A DNA stretch of 22,615 nt from an uncultured Parvibacter sp. (GCA_910587945.1 CAJUNI010000032.1:1-22615), one strand, 5' to 3'; counted from the stretch's first letter, positions 14,964 through 22,615 are shown. Translations and numbers: made by a program. Notes: generated by a model not told the origin, from the letters alone.

Positions 14964-15022
14964 AATACGCGGAATTTTGGATTCACGAGGGTCGTCACAG
15001 TCAAGAGTAGACGGGAGCTACC

Positions 15023-15472
15023 ATGAAATTACAATTTCGCACGGATGCTTATGAGGATGCCCAAGTAGTACGCCGTCGTGTGTTCATGGAGGAGCAAGGA
15101 TTTCAGCAGGAATTTGGTCCTGAGGATGAAGCTCCGGAAATGATTCATGTCACCGCCTATGATGAAGAGGGTGCTCTTCTTGGCTGTGCCCGGGTTTTTC
15201 CTTCTTCGTTGGAGCCCGGCCTTGAAACCAAAGACGGTCGGTGGGTGTTTGGTCGCTTAGCGGTACTGCCTGAAAAGCGCAAAGGGGGCATTGGTCGAGC
15301 TCTTTTAGAAGAAGCGGAACGGGTGGCTCAGGAGGCAGGAGCTACGGAAATTCATCTCCATGCCCAATGTGAAGTCCAACCCTTCTATGAGAAGTCTGGC
15401 TATAAAGCCTACGGTCCTATTGAATACGATGAGCATGTTGAACATCAATGGATGATGCGGAGCCTAAGGTAG
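15023..15472 (+). CDS. GNAT-family N-acetyltransferase, ElaA/YjcF-like
   Basis: A 149-residue single-domain GNAT protein. The start VVRRRVFMEEQGFQQEFGPEDEAP (15-38) is the pattern of the ElaA/YjcF branch, in which the VRxxVFxxEQ segment opens the fold. FGRLAVLPEKRKGGIGRALLEEAE contains the acetyl-CoA pyrophosphate loop (RKGGIG), and HAQCEVQPFYEKSGYKAYG is motif B with the usual FYEKxGF-like strand. The acceptor amine is unknown for this branch. GGGAG lies 5 nt upstream of the ATG. It converges with the PAP2 gene, only 17 bp separating the two stop codons, and no terminator was seen between them. Confidence 0.9.
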   Translation: MKLQFRTDAYEDAQVVRRRVFMEEQGFQQEFGPEDEAPEMIHVTAYDEEGALLGCARVFPSSLEPGLETKDGRWVFGRLAVLPEKRKGGIGRALLEEAERVAQEAGATEIHLHAQCEVQPFYEKSGYKAYGPIEYDEHVEHQWMMRSLR

Positions 15473-15489
15473 CGCTGAAGACTGATTGG

Positions 15490-16041
15490 TTATGAAAAGA
15501 GGGGCCAGAGGGTAGCGGCTAGGGTAAACAGTCCTCCTAAAACTCCAAGCACAGCTCCCGCAATAATATCTCGAGGAAAGTGAACTCCTTCAAGAACCCG
15601 GAGCCAACCGAGTAGGATTGCAGCGAGGATGGCAAACCCTCCAAAGGGTTGGAAAACAGCAAACGTAATAGTTGCAATTAAAAACGCACAGAAGCAATGA
15701 CGGGAAGGGAAGGATTTTCCTGCACCTTCTCGTGCAACCAGAGGCGTGAGCTTAAAGAGTTCATAGGGTCTCGGTTCGTTATAGCGTCTACGAAAGAGGC
15801 TCAAAAGCCCAAAGCTTAGGGCTGAGGCTGCTAGGTAGCCAATACCGGACCCTGGAGAAGTTGTAAGACAACCCCAGCCTAAAAGAACATAAAGCGCAAC
15901 AAAAAGAACTACCAGAACCCGATCAATGACTTTGAGGGCAAGCCGAGCGCGCTGTTTAGTGGGTCCGCGGAATTTGCGTGTCCATCGGTTCCAGATCTTA
16001 AGGTAGTCATTGGGTATGCCAAAGAGTATTGAAGCCTTCAA
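15490..16041 (-). CDS. PAP2-family membrane phosphatase
   Basis: A 183-residue membrane protein with about four or five hydrophobic segments. The three acid-phosphatase motifs are present: RRRYNEPRP (84-92), SFPSRH (110-115, with Arg where the usual form has Gly; His115 is the expected acid) and the R148...H154...D158 motif in LRVLEGVHFPRD, carrying the nucleophilic histidine. Known members remove phosphate from phosphatidate, undecaprenyl pyrophosphate or phosphatidylglycerol phosphate at the membrane; the substrate cannot be chosen here. The start is a TTG at 16041, supported by AGGAGAGG 6 nt upstream; no ATG or GTG in a suitable place competes. The gene reads leftward and converges with the GNAT gene. 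Confidence 0.87.
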   Translation of the reverse strand: MKASILFGIPNDYLKIWNRWTRKFRGPTKQRARLALKVIDRVLVVLFVALYVLLGWGCLTTSPGSGIGYLAASALSFGLLSLFRRRYNEPRPYELFKLTPLVAREGAGKSFPSRHCFCAFLIATITFAVFQPFGGFAILAAILLGWLRVLEGVHFPRDIIAGAVLGVLGGLFTLAATLWPLFS

Positions 16042-16217
16042 AAGGAGCCTCTCCTATAGAGTGGTAACTGGTTTCATTTTAGGCCATCTATGAGGCCGTA
16101 GGCGGCAAGGGTTATGGTGAGTCAAGAGTTATCCTGAGGAGCGCCTAATACGGTGTGCAGGAGTGTCTACATCAACGCTAGGCCGAGATTTACGCTGCTG
16201 GGAATTATCCAGAGTGA

Positions 16218-16253
16218 CAAAGAAAACGGCCGGCTCCTTAGGGGCCGGCCGTT
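16218..16253 (-). terminator. Rho-independent terminator of sstT
   Basis: AACGGCCGGC (16225-16234) pairs perfectly with GCCGGCCGTT (16244-16253), and the stem can extend inward by three pairs to a 3-nt loop. Read on the minus strand it is followed by TTTTCTTT. It lies 24 nt beyond the sstT stop codon. Confidence 0.88.
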
Positions 16254-16277
16254 ACAAACTCTCTACAGAGAATCTAA

Positions 16278-17564
16278 TTAGTCGATCTCATCAAGAGAGT
16301 AGGCATCTTTGCCGATAGATACAGGCTTGCCTTCCTTGATCATCTGACGGTATTCAGCGGTAGCGGTAAATACTACGTCAGAAGAAGAGTTAAGGGCAGT
16401 CTCGCAGGAGTCCTGAATCACACCAATGATGAAGCCGATGGCAACGACCTGCATGGAGATATCGGCATCAATGCCGAAGAGTGAGCAGGCCAGAGGAATC
16501 AGGAGCAGGGAACCGCCAGCCACACCAGAAGCTCCACAGGCAGAAACAGCAGCGAGTACAGAAAGAATGACAGCAGCAAACGGATCTACCTGAATGCCTA
16601 GGGTGTGGCAAGCAGCCATAGCCATAACCGTAATGGTAACGGCAGCACCGGCCATGTTAATGGTGGCGCCTAAAGGAATGGATACGGAATAGTTATCCTT
16701 GTTGAGGCCGAGCTTGCGACAAAGCTCCATGTTTACAGGAATGTTTGCTGCAGAGCTGCGCGTAAAGAAGGCGGTGATGCCTGAGTCTTTGAGGCAGCGC
16801 AATACCAAGGGATAAGGGTTTTTGCGGGTGCAAATAAAGACGATAAGCGGATTGGTTACTAAGGCAATAAAGAACATGCAGACAACGAGCAGCAAAATGA
16901 GCTGGCCATATTCCACAAAGATGTCCATGCCATTTTCGGATACCGAGGTGTAGACCAAGCCCATGATGCCAAAGGGAGCCAAAGCGATAACCCAACGGAC
17001 TACCATAGAAACGGCATCGGAAACAGCGGTAAACACATCCTTTACCGCTTGGCTTGCGGCACGAAGAGCAATACCCAAAGCAATAGCCCAGGCGAGAATG
17101 CCAATGAAGTTAGCATTGGTAAGCGCACCCACCGGATTGGCAACGATATTCATGATAACGGTGGTCAGAACTTCACCTACACCTTGAGGGGAGGTTTGCT
17201 CAACTTCAGGATTGACTACTAAGGTAATATCGATGGGTACCAAGAAGCTCGCAATAACTGCTACTACAGCAGCTACAAACGTACTAATAATGTAGAGAAT
17301 GATGACCGTCTTCATAGAGCCGGCGGCCTTAGCGTTAGCAAGAGCGCTAATAACTAAGAAGAACACAAGGATTGGCGCCACTGCTTTCAGGGCATTAACA
17401 AAGAGGTTTCCTAGAAGGGTAAGGAATTCTGCCACGCCACCAGCAAAACCTTCAGCACCGGCGGGAATAAGCAGCGCCAAAATGACGCCAATAACCAAAC
17501 CTACAATGATTCGTTTAATGAGACTGATCTCATTGTACTTATGCATTACATCTTTAAATGCCAT
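16278..17564 (-). CDS. sstT: Serine/threonine:sodium symporter SstT
   Basis: A 428-residue inner-membrane carrier of the dicarboxylate/amino acid:cation symporter family that imports serine and threonine with Na+. It opens with HKYNEISLIKRIIVGLVIG and carries the SstT signature AFFTRSSAANIPVNMELCRKLGL, the ion- and substrate-binding segment GATINMAGAAVTITVMA, and the re-entrant loop GASGVAGGSLLLIPLACSLFG; length matches the E. coli protein (414). The ATG at 17564 has GAGGGG about 11 nt upstream. The frame is open a further 35 codons upstream, but those codons read through tRNA-Leu and are spurious. It lies 26 nt downstream of tRNA-Leu in the same direction, with no terminator between, so it is probably co-transcribed with the tRNA. 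Confidence 0.95.
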   Translation of the reverse strand: MAFKDVMHKYNEISLIKRIIVGLVIGVILALLIPAGAEGFAGGVAEFLTLLGNLFVNALKAVAPILVFFLVISALANAKAAGSMKTVIILYIISTFVAAVVAVIASFLVPIDITLVVNPEVEQTSPQGVGEVLTTVIMNIVANPVGALTNANFIGILAWAIALGIALRAASQAVKDVFTAVSDAVSMVVRWVIALAPFGIMGLVYTSVSENGMDIFVEYGQLILLLVVCMFFIALVTNPLIVFICTRKNPYPLVLRCLKDSGITAFFTRSSAANIPVNMELCRKLGLNKDNYSVSIPLGATINMAGAAVTITVMAMAACHTLGIQVDPFAAVILSVLAAVSACGASGVAGGSLLLIPLACSLFGIDADISMQVVAIGFIIGVIQDSCETALNSSSDVVFTATAEYRQMIKEGKPVSIGKDAYSLDEID

Positions 17565-17590
17565 GGATTGGGGCCCCCTCAAAACAAAAA

Positions 17591-17675
17591 TGGTGCGGGC
17601 GAAAGGACTTGAACCTTCACGAGTTTCCTCACCAGAACCTAAATCTGGCGCGTCTGCCAATTCCGCCACGCCCGC
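17591..17675 (-). tRNA. tRNA-Leu (anticodon TAG)
   Basis: An 85-nt class II tRNA. The acceptor stem is GCGGGCG/CGCCCGC, the anticodon stem CCAGA/TCTGG has loop TTTAGGT, the long variable arm TGAGGAAACTCGT forms a hairpin, the T arm is GAAGG-TTCAAGT-CCTTT, and CCA is encoded. It reads leftward, immediately upstream of sstT. Confidence 0.97.
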
Positions 17676-17722
17676 ACGAATGTCAGCGCAGAGTGTAACT
17701 GAAGTATCTCTGCCGTCTGGTT

Positions 17723-17731
17723 ATCATAGCA
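17723..17731 (-). promoter_or_regulatory. Extended -10 promoter for tRNA-Leu/sstT
   Basis: On the minus strand TGCTATGAT is an extended -10 element (TGn plus TATGAT). The predicted start is near 17716, about 40 nt before the tRNA. No -35 hexamer at normal spacing is seen. Confidence 0.5.
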
Positions 17732-17771
17732 AAACCCTTAGCGACCTTTTATGGCAACACGGTAATGAGTG

Positions 17772-17780
17772 TGCGATAAT
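17772..17780 (+). promoter_or_regulatory. Candidate extended -10 promoter for tig
   Basis: TGCGATAAT (starting at base 17772) is an extended -10, with a weak TGGCAA 17 nt upstream of the hexamer. The predicted start near 17787 gives a leader of about 90 nt. A second -10-like TACTAT lies near 17831. Confidence 0.4.
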
Positions 17781-17876
17781 GCCGGTTTAGTGCGTTCGGC
17801 GGTAGGTAAGATGCGCTAAGCGCTATCTTTACTATCATGGAAGAATGCGTACCGATTATTGATGGAGGAAAATTTC

Positions 17877-19214
17877 GTGGAAACTAAAGTCGAGACCCTT
17901 GAGGACAATCGTATCAGCGTAACCGTTACGGTGGATGCCGCTGAAGTAGATAAGCGCATAAAGAAAACCTACAAGGATTTCGCTCAACGCTATAACTTCC
18001 CTGGCTTCCGTAAGGGAAAGGCACCGCGTCCGGTTATTGATAATGCCTTGGGCGCTGAGGCTGTGCTGGCAGCGGTAAGCGAGGATCTGGTTAATGACAC
18101 CTATCCGCTGGTGATTGAAGAGGAGCGCATTTTCCCCGCAGGTCGTCCGGAATTCAGCGACGATGCTTCATTGGTGGAAGGCGGCAAGCCCTATAGCTTC
18201 TCCTTTACGGTAGCGGTGAAACCTAGCTATGAGCTGAGCTCCTATGAGCCCGTGACGGTAGAGCTGCCTGAAGAAGGTGCCACAGAGGATGAGGTTGAGG
18301 GCCAAATCAATGCACTGTTGAGCCACTATACCTCCATGGAAGATGCTTCCGCGGCTACCAAGCTTAAGCCTGAGAATTATGTTGATCTCACTATTAAAGC
18401 TACCGATGAAGAGGGCGAGGATATCCCCTCTATTAGCACTGAGTCTCGGATCTATCAGCCGGGTTCGGGCGCATTTTCTGAGGCCTTCGATGAGGAGATC
18501 ATGGGCATTAAGAAGGGCCAGACCCGTGATTTCACTCTTGAGATCCCGGTGGAAGAAGAATCTGTGGTGTTGTCTTCAGCTGCCGGTAAGAAAGTGGCCT
18601 TCTCGGTTACGTGTAACGTGGTAAAGAAGGAAGCTGCTCCTAAGCTCACGGATGAGTGGGTAAAGGAAACCTTTGGTATCGAAACCGCTGATGAACTTCG
18701 CAAGGAAATTGCTGAGAGCATTGAGCAGGAAAAGGGTCAAGCTCTGCCGCGCATGAAAGAGAACCAGGTGTTGACGGAACTCTCAGAGCGCCTTCAGGGG
18801 GAAGTTCCGGCCTCTGCCGTAGAGGAAACCGAAGCGAGCCTTCTGCAAGACTTCTTTACTCAACTCCAGCGTCAAGGCTTAACCTTCGATTCTTACCTGT
18901 CTATGCTGGGTATCACCTCCGATCAGTTCAAGGAAGATGTGAAGCAGCAAGCTGAAGATGAAGCGAAGCGCGAGTTGGCTTTGGATGCATGGGCTCGTCA
19001 TTTCGAGATCGAAGCCACTGATGATGAAGTTACCGCAGAGTTTGCCGCTGCTGGGTTAGAAGACCCCGCTGCTACCGAAAAGGAATGGCGCGAGAGCGGC
19101 CGTTTGTACATTCTGCGCGAGGGTATTTCTCGCAATAAGGCGCTCCGTGATGCTCTAGATAAGGCGGAAGTGGTTGCCGTTACGGATAAAGACGACAAAA
19201 AAGACGCTGAATAG
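17877..19214 (+). CDS. tig: Trigger factor (ribosome-associated chaperone)
   Basis: Binds ribosomal protein L23 at the exit tunnel and shields nascent chains. In 445 residues: an N-terminal ribosome-binding domain with the signature FPGFRKGKAP (about 38-47), a PPIase-type FKBP domain (about 150-245, with FSEAFDEEIMGIKKGQ), and a helical C-terminal chaperone domain (about 250-430). The last residues form a charged tail (DKDDKKDAE). The GTG start at 17877 is supported by GGAGG 8 nt upstream; an ATG five codons earlier lies within the Shine-Dalgarno region and is unlikely. It is followed by its own terminator and then clpP and clpX, the common order, linking nascent-chain folding to proteolysis. 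Confidence 0.96.
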   Translation: METKVETLEDNRISVTVTVDAAEVDKRIKKTYKDFAQRYNFPGFRKGKAPRPVIDNALGAEAVLAAVSEDLVNDTYPLVIEEERIFPAGRPEFSDDASLVEGGKPYSFSFTVAVKPSYELSSYEPVTVELPEEGATEDEVEGQINALLSHYTSMEDASAATKLKPENYVDLTIKATDEEGEDIPSISTESRIYQPGSGAFSEAFDEEIMGIKKGQTRDFTLEIPVEEESVVLSSAAGKKVAFSVTCNVVKKEAAPKLTDEWVKETFGIETADELRKEIAESIEQEKGQALPRMKENQVLTELSERLQGEVPASAVEETEASLLQDFFTQLQRQGLTFDSYLSMLGITSDQFKEDVKQQAEDEAKRELALDAWARHFEIEATDDEVTAEFAAAGLEDPAATEKEWRESGRLYILREGISRNKALRDALDKAEVVAVTDKDDKKDAE

Positions 19215-19224
19215 GTTTCTCGAT

Positions 19225-19238
19225 TACGCCTAGGCGTA
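19225..19238. repeat. 14-bp perfect palindrome after tig
   Basis: TACGCCTAGGCGTA lies between the tig stop codon and its terminator. It could be a protein-binding dyad or part of the 3' end structure; no function is evident. Confidence 0.35.
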
Positions 19239-19251
19239 GGCTATGAATCTT

Positions 19252-19292
19252 AAAAAGGCCGTTGGTGAGCGGAGACTCCAGACGGCCTTTTT
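19252..19292 (+). terminator. Rho-independent terminator after tig
   Basis: AAAAAGGCCGT (19252-19262) pairs perfectly with ACGGCCTTTTT (19282-19292), with a 19-nt loop that can fold further. The A and T runs make it potentially active on both strands. Confidence 0.88.
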
Positions 19293-19404
19293 GCTATGGA
19301 GGTTTTCTGACTAGTGCTTGCGCTTATCGTACATCTGTATCACTATGGGATGGATTTATAGAGAGGCCATGAAAGTGGCACTGCATGAAAGAGAGGAAAG
19401 ACCT

Positions 19405-20025
19405 ATGGCTATTGAGCGTGTAAGCAATGCCCTGATCCCCTACGTTATTGAGCAAAGCCCGCGAGGGGAGCGTAGCTATGACATTTATTCCCGCCTTCTC
19501 AATGACCGCATTATCTTTTTAGGGGAGCAGATTGACGACCATGTAGCTAACTCCGTGGTGGCTCAAATGCTTCACTTGGAAAGCGCCGATCCGGAAAAGG
19601 ATATCCAGCTCTACATTAACTCTCCGGGAGGATCGGTAACGGCGGGTCTTGGCATCTTGGACACGATGAACTTCGTCAAGTGCGATGTTCAAACCATTTG
19701 TATTGGTGAATGTGCTTCCATGGCAGCAGTTTTGCTTTCATCAGGCACGAAGGGCAAGCGTTTCTGCCTTCCCAATTCAATGGTACTGATTCACCAGCCC
19801 CTTGGTGGTGCCCAGGGTCAGCAGACTGAAATCGCTATCGTGGCTGATTTCATGCTGAAAACCCGCAAGCGCTTGAATCAGATTCTTGCCAACAATACGG
19901 GCCAAGATATCGACACCATTCAAATGGATACTGAGCGCGACAACTATATGACCGCTGAAGAGGCAAAAGCCTATGGCTTGGTAGACGAAATCATCTATCA
20001 CCATGGCGCTCAGCCCGAAGCCTAA
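19405..20025 (+). CDS. clpP: ATP-dependent Clp protease proteolytic subunit
   Basis: Serine peptidase that forms a double heptameric barrel and degrades substrates unfolded by ClpX or ClpC. In 206 residues the triad Ser105 (in GECASMAAV), His130 (in LIHQPLGGAQGQ) and Asp179 (in DTERDNYM) is complete, with the oxyanion-type INSPGGSVTAG (71-81) and the handle helix after it. The stretch around the nucleophile reads GECASM where GQAASM is usual. The ATG at 19405 is chosen from AGAGAGG about 8-9 nt upstream and from family length; earlier in-frame codons to 19318 would add 29 unconserved residues. The propeptide is short (IPYVIEQSPRGERSYDIYSRLL). A weak TTGCGC-N17-CACTAT upstream could be its promoter. 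clpX follows after 26 nt. Confidence 0.96.
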   Translation: MAIERVSNALIPYVIEQSPRGERSYDIYSRLLNDRIIFLGEQIDDHVANSVVAQMLHLESADPEKDIQLYINSPGGSVTAGLGILDTMNFVKCDVQTICIGECASMAAVLLSSGTKGKRFCLPNSMVLIHQPLGGAQGQQTEIAIVADFMLKTRKRLNQILANNTGQDIDTIQMDTERDNYMTAEEAKAYGLVDEIIYHHGAQPEA

Positions 20026-20051
20026 GACCTTGGAAGGGATTTCCCTGCGCT

Positions 20052-21428
20052 ATGACTCAAGATAGAAACAAACATCCTTATCGGGATGAAGGACCTGATG
20101 AGATCTACTGTGCCTTCTGCGGCAAAGAGCCCCAGCAGGTTAATGCCATGATCTCAGGCCCTAATGGCATTTGCATTTGTGATGAGTGCATCTCAGTCTG
20201 TGCTGATGCCATGATGCGTGATTTAGGCTTTTCTCTCACTCCCGAAATGGAGGAAATGGAGGAAGAGCCGATTCGCCAGAAGGGACGCCATCGTCGGGGT
20301 GGCGTTACTCCTGAAGAAGCTCAAGAGCAAGTGGACGCTTTGGGCAACCTTCCGACTCCCCATGAGCTCTATAAAGAACTGTCAGAGCATGTGGTAGGTC
20401 AAGAGGCGGCAAAGAAGGCTCTCTCTGTGGCGGTCTATAACCACTACAAGCGAGTATCCATGGGTGCCGCTGCAGATGAGGGTGATGTGGAGCTGGCAAA
20501 ATCCAACATCATGCTGTTGGGACCCACAGGTTCAGGTAAAACGCTGCTCGCTCAAACCCTTGCTCGTACGCTTCAGGTGCCGTTTGCTATTGCTGATGCA
20601 ACGACCCTAACCGAAGCTGGCTATGTGGGTGAGGATGTGGAGAACATTCTCTTAAAGCTCATCACAGCTGCTGATTTTGATATTCCGCGGGCGGAAATCG
20701 GTATCATCTATATTGATGAGATCGACAAAATTGCTCGTAAGGCAGAGAACCTTTCTATTACTCGGGATGTATCGGGTGAAGGCGTTCAGCAAGCGCTGTT
20801 GAAGATCGTAGAAGGTTGTGAAGCGTCGGTGCCTCCTCAAGGAGGGCGTAAGCATCCTCAGCAAGAGCTCATTCCGATTGATACCACCAATATTCTTTTC
20901 ATCTTGGGTGGCGCTTTTGTGGGCTTGGCAGATATCGTTGCCGCCCGTAAAGGTACCTCAGGGTTGGGCTTTGTGGCAGAGTTGCCGGAGAACCGAAAGG
21001 TGGAAGAGGCGGAGCTGCTTTCTCAGGTATTGCCTGAGGACCTGCATAAGTTTGGAATGATCCCTGAGTTTGTGGGCCGTATTCCGGTTATCACTTCGCT
21101 TTCTGAGCTTTCTGAAGAGGATTTAGTGCGCATCTTGACTGAACCCCGGAATGCCTTGGTGAAGCAGTACCAGAAGATGTTTGAGTTTGAAAACGCGCAA
21201 CTCATTTTCGAGCCGGAGGCGCTTAAAGCCATTGCTGCTGAAGCTGTGGAGCATGGTACCGGCGCGCGCGGCTTGCGCTCAATCTGTGAACGGGTATTAA
21301 CCGACGTTATGTATGATTTGCCGGAGCTTAAAGAGCCCTGTGTGGTAACGCTGCGAGCAACGGATGTAACGGGAGAAACGACGCCTCTGGTGGAAGTAAC
21401 TCCTGCAGCTCAGCGTATTGCTGGCTAA
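20052..21428 (+). CDS. clpX: ATP-dependent Clp protease ATPase subunit ClpX
   Basis: Hexameric AAA+ unfoldase that feeds tagged substrates to ClpP. In 458 residues: a C4 zinc-binding domain (Cys20, Cys23, Cys43, Cys46), a charged linker (about 70-95), Walker A GPTGSGKT, GYVGEDVEN, Walker B IIYIDEIDKI, the arginine-finger region MIPEFVGRIPVI and sensor-2 GTGARGLRSI. The ClpP-docking IGF loop appears as LGF (in SGLGFVAEL), a common variant. Only a weak GGAAGGG about 13 nt upstream precedes the ATG, and the space between can fold as a small hairpin (AGGGATTTCCCT, 20035-20046), which would shorten the effective distance or limit initiation. It is probably co-transcribed with clpP and is followed by a terminator. 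Confidence 0.96.
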   Translation: MTQDRNKHPYRDEGPDEIYCAFCGKEPQQVNAMISGPNGICICDECISVCADAMMRDLGFSLTPEMEEMEEEPIRQKGRHRRGGVTPEEAQEQVDALGNLPTPHELYKELSEHVVGQEAAKKALSVAVYNHYKRVSMGAAADEGDVELAKSNIMLLGPTGSGKTLLAQTLARTLQVPFAIADATTLTEAGYVGEDVENILLKLITAADFDIPRAEIGIIYIDEIDKIARKAENLSITRDVSGEGVQQALLKIVEGCEASVPPQGGRKHPQQELIPIDTTNILFILGGAFVGLADIVAARKGTSGLGFVAELPENRKVEEAELLSQVLPEDLHKFGMIPEFVGRIPVITSLSELSEEDLVRILTEPRNALVKQYQKMFEFENAQLIFEPEALKAIAAEAVEHGTGARGLRSICERVLTDVMYDLPELKEPCVVTLRATDVTGETTPLVEVTPAAQRIAG

Positions 21429-21464
21429 GGAGCAATGGCGCAATAGATTGGCCATTGACTGAGT

Positions 21465-21500
21465 AAAGACGGGTTCTTGCAAGTTGGGACCCGTCTTTTT
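21465..21500 (+). terminator. Rho-independent terminator after clpX
   Basis: AAAGACGGGT (21465-21474) pairs perfectly with ACCCGTCTTT (21489-21498) and is followed by T to 21500. A separate hairpin CAATGGC/GCCATTG (21433-21439 with 21451-21457) lies between it and the clpX stop codon. Confidence 0.88.
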
Positions 21501-21529
21501 CTTGTAAGGTTTCGCAAACGGTGTTTTCC

Positions 21530-21535
21530 TATAAA
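21530..21535 (+). promoter_or_regulatory. -10-like element upstream of valS
   Basis: TATAAA lies 57 bp before the valS start and just after the clpX terminator. No good -35 occurs at 16-18 bp; TTGTAA is 22 bp away. The leader is too short for a T-box and none is seen. Confidence 0.3.
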
Positions 21536-21591
21536 GATACGCTGAAAGCTTTCAAGCGAATTCAAAGGATCGCTTTGGCTAGGAAGGATAC

Positions 21592-22615
21592 ATGATGACG
21601 GAGACGAAACAGTCAGAAGAGGCAACCTCCGCCTATGCCCAGTGGGAGCAGCCCATCTTCCAAGCATGGAAGGATGGCGGCTGGTTTCAGCGGACGCCAG
21701 GATTTGGGGTTCATGGCAATCAGGGTTACACCATTGTTATTCCGCCGCCCAATGTGACTGGTGTTCTCCACATGGGTCATGCGTTGAATGACTCTATTCA
21801 AGATGCCTGTATCCGTCGGGCGCGTATGCAGGGCTATCAAACTCGCTGGATTTTAGGCACGGACCATGCAGGTATTGCCACCCAAACAAAAGTGGATAAG
21901 CATCTTGCGGAACAGGGTATTAATCGTCGCGAAATCGGCCGCGATGCGTTTATTGCCGCCTGTCAAGAGTGGCGCTTGGAGTATGGCACTACCATCGTGA
22001 ACCAAATTGCTGCCATGGGTTGTTCTTGTGACTATGACGATGAGCAATTTACGATGAGTCCTGAGTTCTCTCGAGCCGTTCGTCAGGTGTTCTGTGATTG
22101 GTATCATGATGACATTGTCTATCGCGGTAAACGTATCGTGAACTGGTGCCCTCATTGCACCACTGCCATTGCTGACGATGAAGCGGAATACGAAGACGAG
22201 TCTGGCCATTTGTGGTATTTACGCTACCCCTTGGTGGAGCCGGTGGGGGATCGGGAATACATTGTGGTTGCTACCACGCGACCCGAAACCATGCTGGGTG
22301 ATACGGGTGTGGCAGTAAGTCCGAAAGACGAGCGCTACCAAGATCTCGTGGGGGCAAAAATTGCATTGCCTCTGGTAGATCGCGAGATTCCTATCTTTAC
22401 AGACTTCTATGTGGATGGCGAATTTGGAACCGGTGCGGTAAAAGTTACTCCTGCTCATGACCCCAATGACTTTGCCATGGGGGAGCGCGCTGGCTTAGAG
22501 CGTATTAATATCTTTGATGAAACCGCCCACGTGGTTGAGGGCTTTGGAAAGTTTTCAGGCATGAGTCGCGACGAGGCGCGCGTGGCAGTGGTTGAGGCCT
22601 TCGAAGAACTAGGGC
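21592..22615 (+). CDS. valS: Valine-tRNA ligase, 5' part only
   Basis: Charges tRNA-Val with valine, a cytosolic class I synthetase. The first 341 codons are present; the gene runs off the window end. The class I HIGH motif appears as HMGH in PPPNVTGVLHMGHALN, followed by WILGTDHAGIATQTKV. The Zn-type segment NWCPHCTTAIADDEAEY comes next, then the beginning of the CP1 editing domain with TTRPETMLGDTGVAV and GTGAVKVTPAHDPNDF, which hydrolyses Thr-tRNA-Val. The KMSKS motif lies beyond the window. Two adjacent ATG codons (21592, 21595) each have AGGA at 6-7 nt within AGGAAGGA (21581-21588), so the true first codon is open by one residue. It follows the clpX terminator. Confidence 0.95.
   Translation, partial: MMTETKQSEEATSAYAQWEQPIFQAWKDGGWFQRTPGFGVHGNQGYTIVIPPPNVTGVLHMGHALNDSIQDACIRRARMQGYQTRWILGTDHAGIATQTKVDKHLAEQGINRREIGRDAFIAACQEWRLEYGTTIVNQIAAMGCSCDYDDEQFTMSPEFSRAVRQVFCDWYHDDIVYRGKRIVNWCPHCTTAIADDEAEYEDESGHLWYLRYPLVEPVGDREYIVVATTRPETMLGDTGVAVSPKDERYQDLVGAKIALPLVDREIPIFTDFYVDGEFGTGAVKVTPAHDPNDFAMGERAGLERINIFDETAHVVEGFGKFSGMSRDEARVAVVEAFEELG

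Noticed and set aside
17565..17669. 35-codon N-terminal extension of SstT beginning MAELADAPDLG
   Set aside because: These codons read through tRNA-Leu; this peptide is a well-known artefact of translating tRNA-Leu. The ATG at 17564 has its own SD and matches SstT family length.
21429..21591. T-box leader for valS
   Set aside because: The gap is short and mostly occupied by the clpX terminator; no T-box bulge or antiterminator sequence is seen.

Overview
The window is ordinary, densely coded bacterial chromosome with roughly balanced base composition. It most resembles a member of the Coriobacteriia (Actinomycetota), possibly a mid-GC Cryptobacterium-like species. This rests on the long Lys-rich then acidic N-terminus of the primary sigma factor, the style of the housekeeping proteins, and the tig-clpP-clpX-valS order. 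It is an inference; no marker gene settles the genus.

Left part (1-4785): two abutting leftward genes, a truncated membrane protein resembling DUF1461/TIGR01906 and a circularly permuted ATP-grasp enzyme of unknown substrate. Next comes a TetR-type regulator reading leftward, divergent from a SPASM-like radical SAM protein. The 358-bp divergent region holds a good regulator promoter with an inverted repeat over its -10 element.

Centre (4786-13264): metK preceded by a SAM-I-superfamily-like riboswitch whose closing stem can mask the metK Shine-Dalgarno; priA, perhaps leaderless; the primary sigma factor with a clear promoter and terminator; a small nitroreductase; and an RlmK/RlmL-type rRNA methyltransferase fusion. 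In that fusion the RlmL half has lost its SAM-binding and catalytic motifs while the RlmK half is intact.

Right part (13265-22615): an AzgA-like purine permease; tRNA-Asn(GTT) with its own promoter and terminator; a GNAT acetyltransferase; a PAP2 phosphatase; and the Ser/Thr-Na+ symporter SstT lying 26 nt downstream of tRNA-Leu(TAG). Then come trigger factor, ClpP and ClpX, which form a protein-folding and proteolysis block, and the 5' part of valS, cut by the window end.

Functionally the window joins SAM synthesis and its likely feedback control, several SAM users (the radical SAM protein and the rRNA methyltransferase), replication restart, basal transcription, protein quality control and tRNA charging. 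I saw no mobile element, CRISPR array, phage or defence island, and no convincing new multi-gene system. The best leads are the SD-masking SAM riboswitch, the decayed RlmL domain, the tRNA-Leu/sstT arrangement, and the uncharacterised ATP-grasp/membrane gene pair.
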